The position numbers were made by a program, and so were the translations under genes. The notes under the pieces are model-generated. The model was not told the DNA's origin, ran no database searches, and worked only from the letters and a program-made list of their open reading frames with translations. DNA of 64,000 nucleotides, from NCBI GenBank assembly GCA_905221605.1, contig CAJNDS010002561.1, forward strand, positions 1 through 64,000, in the 5' to 3' direction. Position 1 is the first letter of the stretch; every line of letters begins with the position of its first letter. Source of the stretch: Symbiodinium natans (lineage: Eukaryota; Sar; Dinophyceae; Suessiales; Symbiodiniaceae). Below, piece by piece: positions 46,280-55,855 of this stretch.

Positions 46280-49200
46280 CTTTTTTGCTGGTGCCATGGA
46301 GTGCTCTGTACCACCCAAGCGCCCTGGATAAAGGAAACGTCCGTGACGCTGCGTGTTGCGGGGAGCCGCGGCGCCTGCGAAGGCCGCCGCTGGCTCCGGC
46401 ATGCGCAGATCCGACACGCCCAGGCGGTCGCGCGCCTCTACGGCAGCCCCGCCCGGCACGCGAACCGCACCGGTGAATGCCGGAAGCATCGCAACCAGGC
46501 CGTTCGACTCGACCGCTGCGCCAGACGAGCCCATGTCGCTCGCCGCGCCTGGTGGCGCCGTACAAGACGAAGTCGAGGCGGCGCCGATCGTCGGCCGGGA
46601 TCCCAGGCGCGGTGGTGTGCAGAAGCCACTGTTGAGGCACAACGCGGCCTTCAGCGCCAACCGCCTCGCGAGCGACCCGCACCCACGCGCGCTCGAGGAG
46701 TGGGGCTCGTCGCGCCAGCAGGCCACTGTGGGCGCATGCAGCACGGTGATCCCCGAGCTCATCGACGCGGGCGCCACAACCGGCTTCGCCACCGCCACCA
46801 CACCGAGCTGCTGCCAAGGGGAGGGGGAGGCGCAAGCGTCGGCGCAGAGCGATGAGCATTTCGGGTGGCGCGAGCGTACTGGCTGCGTCTGCGGGGATGG
46901 CACGGAGCCATGGCGCCAGCGTGGGCACCTGACTGTGAGCGCAGCAGCGCACGGGAATCGGCACGGAGGCTGAGGAGGAGGCGCTCGCGGTAGGACGTGT
47001 TGAGTGCGCGAGCTGCCGGTCTTTGCCAGCCACGAATCCAATCCCCGGTCTCTGCCGGCTCGTCGGGCGCGGGCGCTGGGGGCGCTACGCCTTCCAGGAG
47101 GGTGGGCCAGTCCGGGCGCGTGGTCCAACCCTCTGCATCCAGGACAGCGCCTGCGGCTGCCGCGGCCCTCAATGAAGGCGCTGCTGCCGCGTCGGCAGCC
47201 GCCAGCTCACGCGCGCACCGCGCCGCAGCATCCGGCCTGCGCTGGTGCATGACTGGGAGCGCATCAGCCCACGCTGCCCAGTATGCAGCCACGCGCACCC
47301 GCTCGGCACTGCATAGCCCCAAACCGCCCAACAAGGTGGGCAGGAAAGCCAGTGAGCGGGCTGCTTCCCAAACCTCACCTTCCGCGTCGGGCTCAGAAAG
47401 GAGATGCTGCAGCGTCCGCCATATGGCGCTATCATGCGCGGCCGCGTACTCGCCGGACTCGGACGGCGGCACAGTGCGTACTGCATGCTGTGCCCGCGGG
47501 CTCGCGCAACACAGCAAGAGGAGCCATGCGCATTGCAGATCTGGCAACTGCCTAAGCTCCTGTAGCAGGCTTTGCTCGGCTTGCAGGCGCTCCTCCAAGC
47601 GGCGACGGACGAAGTCGGCGCTGCCGATGGGGACGCCGAGCGCAACGAAGCCGCGGTCTGCCGCGTCCGCCGCGCCGCACCACACGTCCGGCCCGAGTTC
47701 GGCTATGCCAGGTGGGGGAGGGCCTCCGGCCACGCGGTACACGCGCGTTTTGCCAAGGTTGGCCGCTACTCCGGCGCGCGCCTCGACAATTGCAGTGGTG
47801 TCGTCGAGGGCGGCTCGGGCGCGAAGCGAGGTCGTGACCAGGTACAGGTCGTCCAGAAATGCTGCTAAGAACTCCCCCTCCTGGAGGTGACCTTGCGCCT
47901 CGTGCAGTGCATCATGCTGTGCCAAAGCAAACAACGCCGGCGCCAACGCGTCGCCTTGCTCGCAGCCTTCCCCTTGTGGCACGTCGTGCCGCTGCCCGTC
48001 GGCATCCCACCACAGATAGGTGGAGACGGCGCCGTACCAGGCGCGCACATATGGCACCAGGGAAGGGGCAACCTCCCGGAGTTTGGATAGGAATGCCGTG
48101 CGGGAGACGGTGTCGTAGGCGCATCGGCCATCCAACGAAACGACTGTGGCATCAGCATCCAGCTCCGTCGCGGCTCGCAGCATGGCTGCCAAGCAGTCTG
48201 TGCCGGCACGCGCTTGCAGCGCGAACTGGTATGGGCGAGTTGCCCGGTCAAACACTGGCGCGAACTGCCGGGCTAGCGTTCGAGAGACAAGGCGGCGCAA
48301 CGTGTCTCCGGTAGCGATTCCGCGCACTCCGCCCGCAGGTTTGGAAAGCGCTGTCAGGCGCGAAAGTGCCAAGGCACGGAGCACCGACTCCGGCACGTCA
48401 GCATTTGCAAGCTGCGTGGCCGCCTGCGCTAGCATGTCGAGCGCGTCGCCATCCTCCAACAGTAGGCGGTAGTGCTCGATGGCGGCGCCGGACAAGCCCG
48501 CTGCGGTCCCCCGTTTGGCCGTTCGCAAGGCTTCCCCAAGTGCTGCCGGTGTGAGGCGCACCTGTTCGGCCGGCCGAAACGATGCCAGGTCTTGCGGCAA
48601 TGGTTGGCGTGGTTCCGGCGGCCGCCTCGCGGGGTCGGTGAGTTGGCGCAGCGTCTCCGCGTTGCCCGGCGCGAGGGGAGCGCTCGTCAAGGTTTGTCTG
48701 GCCCGCGACAGCTGACCACGACGCACCTGGGCGCAAGCGCGCTCACGGGTGCGCTCGGGCTGCGCGGCGGTGGTGTGCGGCGGTTGCATGTTGGTGTGGC
48801 GCGCAGCGCGCAACAAAGAAGGCCAGCGACCGGCCTCGAAGTCAGTGATTCGCTGGAGAAGCACGGCTTTGCCAGTGGCCCCACTTTGATCCGGGCGCGC
48901 CAACAGCAAACGGGGCACCAACAAAAACAACTTCCAAGCCCTTTCCGACGTGATGCCTGCCTGCGGGGCCGGGCGGAGAAGGGCTCGCAGCGCAAAGGTG
49001 AAGGCGCGGCGCACGCCAGGTGCCTGGAAGCGGGGGACATCGCGTAGCGGCTGGAATGGAATCGCGAATTCTTCGTGTAGGATAACGCTGTCAAGCCATT
49101 CCCACGAAGCCCTGCCGACTCGCGTGTTTGAGGGCGCCGGTGCCTCTCCCGACCCCGGGCCTGCTGCATCGATGTCGGAGTTGGCCTCCCGCAGCATCCC

Positions 49201-50844
49201 ATGTTCGTCGCCAGCGATTCCAGAATTGGCTGCCTGGTCAGCCCTTTCCTGATCCACCGCTGCCTCGTTGGTTGAGGAGGCTGGGCCGTCACCGCCAGCA
49301 GGCGAGGCCAGTTCGGCGGCTCGCCTTGGCTGTGGCCCCCTCGCGTTTGGACCTGTGTCGGGAGCAGCGGGCTCGAGCGCTACTGCTGGAAGCTGACCCC
49401 CCGTTCCTGAGCGAAAGCTCTCTGAGTGGCGATCCAACGCGGACGCGAGCTGCAGTCCACCGAAACACTCGAGCAAAGCTTCCTGAACCGGTGCAAGCAG
49501 ATAACCGTCTGATTCGCGAAGTTGTCGGACGGCCCATCCAACATGGACCCGAGCGCCGCCCGGCAAGCATGCGCGTTCAAGCCGCGCAAGGAGATCAGGG
49601 AAATGGTGCGCATGCGCCGGCGCAGCTTCAGCCGCACGTCGCAACGTGGCAGCCAAGTCTTGCGGCGCAACGGGCTCAGAGGCCATTAGCAACTGTCGCG
49701 CTTCGTCCCACCAGCCCCGTGCGCGGGGGTCCGCGCGCCACGCCTCCAATGTGGGGAGTGCCAGATCGGTAGCTGCAGCGTGCAAGAGCGGGACGTAAAG
49801 CCAGGAGTTGGTGGCATCGCTGACGCTGCCGGCAGGCGGGCCACACGCGAACCAAAAAGCAGCGGGGACGGCCGTGCGCGGGGCGCCCGCCGCACGTGGG
49901 TCTACGTTTACGTGTGGCGGGGCCAATGCGCGTTGCATGCCCACCGCTGCGGCATCTGTGCCCTCGGCCTGCGCAGCCTCGGCGGGCGCTGCTGGCACGG
50001 CGGCCGCTGCGCCTGGGATAGGCGACGTAGGCAAAGCTGGGGCAGGGGCGCTGGGAGCTGCCATGGTCAGCTGGCGCTCGCCGCCTGAGCAGCCCCTGCT
50101 GCACTCTGTGCGGCCGGAATGCGTGCGGCGATCGAAGACCCAGCGAACAGTGCGGTTGCATTCGCGGCACTCGTCGCCGACCCCGCTCGGGACCTCGAGA
50201 TCCGCGAGCTCGAAAGATTCCGCGCAACGAGGGTAGATCCAACTGGGCTGCCATGCCGCGATGCCGGCATCATGCCGTATGGGGATGGGGGCCCAGCGCA
50301 TGGCTCGAGTCGGCAAGTCGACGAACTGCAGCAAGCCACTCCGGTCAGGTACAGGCGCAACGTGGTGGCAGCAAAGCAACTCGACGCCTGGCGGCGGCCG
50401 CGGTTCCGGCGCGTCCTGGCGAGTGAAGGTGCGCAGCGCATAGTCTACGACTGCAGCACGAACCGTGGACTCGCCTGAAAGGCGCTGGGGATGCGCCACG
50501 CCCGCGGCGGCACACCGAGCTTGCAGCCAAGCATCGTTGTCCGGCGTCCACCCCACCGCGGCGCAAACGGGGCACCGTACATCGCGTGGCCCATCAGCCT
50601 GTGCCCGCAGCTGCGCCAGGCATTGCAGGTGAAGGGAATGGCGGGAGCACGCCGGGTGAACCACAAGTTCTTGGCCCCCGCGTGCTGCCAAGTGGATGGT
50701 CTCCAAACAGATGCCGCATACCTCAGGCGACGCGAGCGGGGTAGCGGCTCCGTCCGCCAAGGGCTCCGGCGCTGTGGCGCGGCCCTGCTGTCGCGTGCGG
50801 TTTGTCGGGGAGCCGGCAGCCTCGGCGGGCGCTCGGCACTCCAT
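46280..50844 (-). pseudogene. LINE-type retroelement: RING-H2 + reverse transcriptase + CCHC + endonuclease-like motif, frameshifted
   Basis: The frame is open from 51138 to 46759; the first credible ATG is 50844 (MECRAPAEAAG). Numbering from it, residues 43-94 form a perfect RING-H2 pattern: C43, C46, C66, H69, H72, C75, C91, C94. A second Cys cluster lies at 226-252. The RT palm spans about 830-1040: motif A SLDGRCAYD (Asp905), motif B QGEGCEQGDALAPALF, motif C FLDDLYL with both Asp (998, 999), motif D LGKTRVY. The frame breaks at 46911, where one extra T on plus turns GAWLRAIP into another frame. Beyond it, frame 47033-46550 carries RRRLRLPL, C..(x9)H(x4)C in CGARVDELGDHRAAC, and RRLDFVLYGAT, which resembles the R2/CRE-type CCHC plus restriction-like endonuclease. 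The distal part is decayed. The element would reverse-transcribe its own RNA at a nick. An Ala/Arg-rich, GC-rich composition sets it apart from the host genes. Confidence 0.85.
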
Positions 50845-50965
50845 TTCCGAGGTCGGGGCAGACGGTCTGCAGCCATGGCGCGGATGCGCAGGTGAATGAG
50901 GTGGCGTGTCGTCCCCAACAACGACGACGGAGCCTGCGCCGTTGTGCGCCCTTGCGCCGGCTGCC

Positions 50966-50977
50966 AAAAAAAAAAAA
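50966..50977. repeat. A12 run at the 5' border of the minus-strand LINE
   Basis: An uninterrupted A run on plus separates the N-terminal region of the minus-strand LINE from a plus-strand LINE 3' fragment. It could be an old poly-A tail of a plus-strand insertion. Confidence 0.6.
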
Positions 50978-50984
50978 GTATCCA

Positions 50985-51145
50985 CACATGGACTGGCGGC
51001 ATGCTGGCGGTGGTGGCCCAACGCGCGTATGCCACGTCGCTGCTCGAGGTGCCGCTGGCGCGGGCGGAGCACGGTGGAGCACGGTGAGGGTGACCAGGCA
51101 GCCCTGCGGGTTGAAAAAGGTGCGAGGAAAAAAAACAAAACAGGA
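50985..51145 (+). pseudogene. 3'-terminal fragment of another LINE copy with A-rich tail
   Basis: Plus-strand frame WTGGMLAVVAQRAYATSLLE (from about 50989) and VPLARAEHGG match the extreme C-terminus of this LINE family. An A-rich stretch (about 51126-51144) follows as a tail. It is antisense to the non-ATG extension of the minus-strand RT frame, which argues that this extension is not real coding sequence. Confidence 0.6.
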
Positions 51146-51299
51146 AACAGCAGGGTTGGAGGGGAAAAAGGAGGGAGGAATTGGGCAGCTGGTGGACGAA
51201 CGTCGCGGCAGGAGCAGGCGCGCGGACGAGAGGAGGGGCAGGCGGACTCGCTGCAAGAGAAATATGCGGAAATGCGGCAACATGTTTGACCTGGGCAGC

Positions 51300-52620
51300 A
51301 CCGTGGAGACTGGGCGTGTGGTTTTGTATGTGTGGATTAAGTTTGTAGGATAGCCATCCTTAGTGCACTCCCAACTCTACTTGCAACACAGCTCCCTTAG
51401 ACCTAAATAACTCGGAGCTTTCTTGAAATTATGTCCAATCGCCCTATGTGTCCGCCCATGTGCGTTGTAACGACCATCTTTGTTGGTCACGTGCACAACC
51501 AAGAAGGAGCCAATGTACATATTGTTGCAGCCATTGTCCATCTTGATTTATTGCTTGACGAATCCCATTGGATTAGCTCCTATCTCAAACCCCACGAGAA
51601 ACAGCTTCCTTGCGTGAATCGGGACCGGCACGTCTTGTGTCGCCCATACATGGTTTGACCCCAGGTTCATGTTCGCACCTCGGATCACTTCATGGGAGCA
51701 GCTGCACACACTGCAGGTCGAGGTTGCATTTGGTTCAGCCTCGTCTCAAAGTTGTCGCTTGCCAGCAGAGGACAGAGAGAGACAGCAAATGGGCTTTTCC
51801 CAACGCAGAACCACCATCAGTTCATGTCCCGCTTCATGCAACTCTGCGCTTGCCACAGAGGAACACGGCATGACATGAAGCACTTTTCGCGTTTTGGCTT
51901 GTTCCCGTGCTGACTTTGAAGCAGAAGCTCGGTAGAGTTCGCGCCGCCCTCACAAGTAACGGTAGGCCTTTCGTCGTTTCATGTGTTGGACCTGGAGCGA
52001 GGCACTTCGGATCAGGCAACAACCATGTCACTGTCACCGACAGAGGAAAACTTGGCCCACAACAAGCCCAACCATTTCTTGGAGAGGCTGTACGTCCCCA
52101 CATGCTTCGGCCTTGCAAACGTGTCATTTAACCACGTGGTGGCTGCCGCATGCAACCCATCTAATGATTGCAAGCCACTGACAACCATAGCACACTCGAT
52201 GCTTCTTGCGAAAGTCCACATGCAAACAGGAAGTTTGTGCCTGCAACTCTGCGAGTTGTGGTTCGATTGTCACACTAGCATCTGATGTGCGAGACCGCTG
52301 TGTGGGATTTCTCGAGTCCAGCAAATGCTCCATTTTTTCAATGCGCCCGGCATGACTTTTTGATTGCTGCTCGGTGCCCTCCACTCGAAATTTAACATCA
52401 TTTTGCAGGCTGGTCAGTGTGATATCCACGCGGGACAGCGTTGTTTGAACCTCATGACGCACAATGTCAGCTATGGTGCGGGCGGATGCTTGCAAATGCC
52501 TCTTCTCATCTGACAGTGGGTCAAATGTAATGGGGATCGCGCGCCCTTCCTTTTCACACCTTGTGCCGGCGGAGTCATTCTTGCCTTCGTGTTGATATAT
52601 TTTGATCAATTACAAACAAC
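51300..52620. other. No confident gene; one coiled minus-strand frame
   Basis: The minus frame 52609-52124 (no ATG at its open end) contains a helical, possibly coiled-coil stretch (ASARTIADIVRHEVQTTLSR, then VEGTEQQSKSHAGRIEKMEH). It could be the ORF1-like part of a retroelement or an exon, but I recognise no family. Otherwise nothing was found. Confidence 0.3.
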
Positions 52621-52799
52621 GATGGCGCCGCGTGAAACCCCGCGTGAGTCTTGGAAAACTTGAGCTTGAAACTCCGAACTTGAGCGCATGGAGTGCCGAA
52701 AATCGAAAATCTGAGCGAGGTCCGTGTGCTTCTGGGTGTACAAGCCGCTCAAGGCTCCGCTCTCTTCATGGTTGGCTGCGAGCGAGGCAGGGGGCATCA

Positions 52800-53272
52800 G
52801 CCGGCATCAACCGGGGCTGAGACTGAGAGGAAATTGCGCCGCAAGCGCGACGCGTACCCGGAACTGAGCAAGGGAGGCCCCCAAAAACTGGTGGTTCTCG
52901 GATCCGAGGTGGGAGGACGGTGGAGCCAGGCCGCGCTCCACCTCGTGCGCGACCTGGTCCGGATCCGTGCACAGCGCGCACCGCCCGCGCTGTGACAAGC
53001 AGCCGCTTCGGCGTGGGCGCGGCGCTGGTGGAGCCAGCTGTCGGTGTCGGTCCAGCACGCCGTCGCCAGCACGGCCTTGGGCTGCTCCTGGCCTGTGCCC
53101 CACCCCAGCCAGCGAGTTGGGCCCGACCTGGACCAGGTCCTGCACCTCGCTGACGCGCCGGGCCCCAGCCGACTGCCGCTGCGCTCCGCGCCTCCGGCGC
53201 CTGCGGCTCCGAGCCGCTCGGGACACACCCATCGCAGCGGAGGAAAAAGGTCCGAGGGAAAAAAAATATTTC
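52800..53272 (+). pseudogene. C-terminal LINE fragment with A-rich tail, plus strand
   Basis: Frame one (about 52830-52997): RRKRDAYPELSKGGPQKLVV, LGSEVGGRWSQAALHLV, RDLVRIRAQRAPPAL, then a stop. Another frame (about 53041-53215) continues with VQHAVASTALGCSWPVPHPS and DLDQVLHLADAPGPSRLPLR. This is the same C-terminal block as in the other copies, broken by a frameshift. GGAAAAAGG...GGGAAAAAAAATATTT at about 53240-53272 resembles a tail. It is a 5'-truncated insertion ending about 470 bp before the HIR gene. Confidence 0.75.
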
Positions 53273-53739
53273 AGGCTGAAGCCTACGATGCTGATGACAA
53301 TGCCAGGTCGTCAAGGGTTCTTGTCGTTCCAGGGTGTAGCACCCCTGTCTATCCGTGCTTGTGTGCTAGGTTACTCGGTTCTAGGGTGTGAATGGTTTAG
53401 AATAGCTCATCTGTTTGGGGCTTCCGACCCAGGCGCGACTTGGCAGCCAGGCCAAAAGCTTGCTTCACATCTTCGAGCCCAGATATGTGCCATTCCAATG
53501 GCGAGATCGTCCACTTCCCCCAAAACACCGAACAAGTACTGAACCTAGCTCCGCACCCTTCTGATTCCTGGCCATCGTTGGACAAAGTGAAGGTGAACAA
53601 CTTCGTACTTCAACGTTATGATGCTTCACGTGTATTGCCGGGAGACATGCTGGACGAAACTGTCGGTTGGTTTTGGGTGTTTTGGCTCGAGGGCTTTGAA
53701 AAACAAAGCCCAAGCGATGCAAGCGGACGCTTTGAAAGC

Positions 53740-54615
53740 ATGAGCTGCTGCTGCTTGTCTTGCATAGACACTGGTTACATTGGCGTGGTACAGAGATTCG
53801 GAGAATACGTTGGCCTTCAGCAGCCGGGGTGCAGCTGCGTTTGCTTTCCATGCACAACTGTGCGTTCAGTCCAAGTGGCAGTCAAGCAAATTCAATGTCA
53901 ATCCGATTGCAAGACGAAGGATAACGTGACAGTCAGTGTGCTCACGGCTGTGCAGTACCGAATAATCACGGACATGGTGAAGGTTGCCATCTTCGAGATT
54001 TCCACGCCGCATGCTCACATCAAAGCCGAGGTTGATAGTGTGTTGAGGTCCACCCTTCCGACGATGAGCTTGGATGAGAGCTACGAGGCGAAGGAGCACA
54101 TGGTTGCAAACATCCTAGAAACAGTGCGGCAGGCCATGGGCCCGTATGGCTATGAGATCATCAATGTTCTCATAACCGACATCCAACCAGAGCCTTCTGT
54201 TCAGCATGCCATGAATGAGATCAACGCAGCACGACGCCAACGCGAGGCTGCTTTCGAGAAAGGTGAAGCTGAAAAACTCCTGAAGATCAAAGCTGCAGAG
54301 GCAGATGCCGAATCCAAACGTCTTTCTGGAGTGGGCATGGCCAGCATGCGAGCAGCCATGGCGCAAGGCTTCCAGGACTCGATGAGATTCATGACCGACA
54401 GCGGCGTGTCTGGTAAGGAGGCGATGCACATGATGATCATGACGCAGTATTTGGACACGCTGAAGGAATTTGCCGGAAAGCACGGTTCCATTCTTGTGCC
54501 GCACGGCCCCTCGGCAGTCCGAGAACTTGAATCCCAGGTCGGCAGAGTCGGAGACTCTTCTTCTGCAGTGTCTCAGATGAAGGGCCAGCCCAAGCTTTGT
54601 TGGGCCGAATCCTGA
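53740..54615 (+). CDS. SPFH/Band-7 protein of the hypersensitive-induced response (HIR) type, intronless
   Basis: A 291-codon frame. The frame is open from 53440, but the ATG at 53740 gives MSCCCLSCIDTGYIGVVQRF, where HIR/prohibitin-like proteins start, and a total length close to the usual 285-290. The SPFH domain spans about residues 10-185: FGEYVGLQQPGCSCVCFPCT, VAVKQIQCQSDCKTKDNVTV, VLTAVQYRI, LRSTLPTMSLDE. It is followed by the family hallmark VLITDIQPEPSVQHAMNEIN and the charged helix AARRQREAAFEKGEAEKLLK. Such proteins oligomerise on membrane microdomains. The Cys-rich N-terminus could be palmitoylated (inference); the usual Gly2 for myristoylation is absent. No intron, in contrast with the aldo-keto reductase just downstream. 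A spliced-leader-like TTTTGGCTCGAG lies 48 nt before the ATG. Confidence 0.93.
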   Translation: MSCCCLSCIDTGYIGVVQRFGEYVGLQQPGCSCVCFPCTTVRSVQVAVKQIQCQSDCKTKDNVTVSVLTAVQYRIITDMVKVAIFEISTPHAHIKAEVDSVLRSTLPTMSLDESYEAKEHMVANILETVRQAMGPYGYEIINVLITDIQPEPSVQHAMNEINAARRQREAAFEKGEAEKLLKIKAAEADAESKRLSGVGMASMRAAMAQGFQDSMRFMTDSGVSGKEAMHMMIMTQYLDTLKEFAGKHGSILVPHGPSAVRELESQVGRVGDSSSAVSQMKGQPKLCWAES

Positions 54616-54619
54616 TTCC

Positions 54620-55850
54620 CTGGACACCCCAGTTTCACAGCAGCTGTGCTGAGCCAAAACTGCTCTGCTAACAGCAAGTGCTGGTCGGAGGGAGTGGTGT
54701 TAGGAAAAGTGCGATCAGAGCATCAAGCATGTCGATTGGGGCAGTTTTAGTGCAGGAAGTGACATGATGTCTGAGATGTGCTTGCTCATGCTGAGACGAG
54801 AATGAGTGCCCTTTCGAGTTGTGGACGATTTTTTTGTTAATGTTTCATTGGGATTGGCTTACTCCAGACCAGACCCATGCTGCGGATTCAGGCAGAATGC
54901 AATTGAGACTTTGCCCCTTGTGGTACCAAGGAATGGGCTATTTGTCAAACCCTTTTAAGCGACATGTTTGCCGTTGCCAGCGTCGAGACGCGTATGTTGC
55001 CTCGCCAATCTTGGGAAGTCGGATAGCGACCTTTAGGGAGGTATCTAAGGGGCTTTGTGTGCACGGGCTCGTGTTGGGATTTCGAAACGACCTCTTGCTC
55101 CGCGATCCGACGCTCCTCGTCCACCGCCTTCTGACAGCTTGCCGAGATCTTCACGGGGCACGAGCTTCCCGAGCCGATCGTGTTTGGGTGAATGTCTTGC
55201 GGGGTGATGCACAGTTTTGTCTCCGACCATGTGCCCAATGTTGGGTTTTTGCAGTTTTCGGCCTCGGTCCCGAGCATCTCGGCGGCTGAGCTTCCTTGTT
55301 GGTTTGTGGCCAGAAGTCCGGGCATTTGATGGCTGCCCGTTTTCAAGAGGTTGAGTTTGCAGTGATGTTTCCATGAGAGGGCGGGAGGACAGGCACTCAC
55401 GCGCGCCTGTAACTTCGTGCGTTTTTGCGCTGTTGTCAGACGAGCCGACATGTGAGCAACCCATGTGTCAAGAAGGACGTGTCTTGTTGCATAATTCTTG
55501 CTTGGAAGGGACAGAAGCAATTCATAGCAGGACAACAAGCTGTTTGTGGCGCTGTATTTGGGGATTCTCTGTGTTTTTGCATGCTGGTGTTCGATCATGC
55601 GGGGCCGGTGCCGAGCTCGTCTTTGCCAGTCTTAGACATTTCCGGCAGGCAGATAGAGCGACCGAGCCTTGTCAGGTCATGGACCGCGTTGCTGCATGCA
55701 GTGGCCTTCCAGCTGGTCCCTGGCTAAGCGCAAAATACAAAAGACATCACAAACCGGCATGGGCTCTCATCATCCGCAGTCTGCAGTTTCGCTGGCTCAA
55801 CGATTCTACAGTCGGCGTTGTCAGGGTGTCAAATACTCCTATCAGGTTTT
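54620..55850. other. Intergenic between HIR and aldo-keto reductase
   Basis: 3'-flanking sequence of the HIR gene and 5'-flanking sequence of the reductase. Open frames on both strands (minus 54945-55598, plus 55373-55957) show no domain. The end of the latter overlaps the first reductase exon in the same frame. Confidence 0.4.
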
Positions 55851-55855
55851 CTGCC

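Noticed and set aside
46997-47890. 297-codon plus-strand frame antisense to the RT domain
   Set aside because: A GC-rich shadow frame. The minus strand carries the conserved RT motifs.
50845-51138. N-terminal extension of the RT polyprotein (open to 51138)
   Set aside because: It begins at a non-ATG codon, crosses an A12 run and is antisense to a plus-strand LINE 3' fragment. The ATG at 50844 is preferred.
53440-53739. 100-residue N-terminal extension of the HIR protein
   Set aside because: The family starts at the later ATG, the extension has no similarity to SPFH proteins and runs back towards LINE remnants.
54649-54660. Spliced-leader-like TTTTGGCTCA on minus, after the HIR stop
   Set aside because: 10 bases only and on the wrong strand for the neighbouring gene; probably chance.
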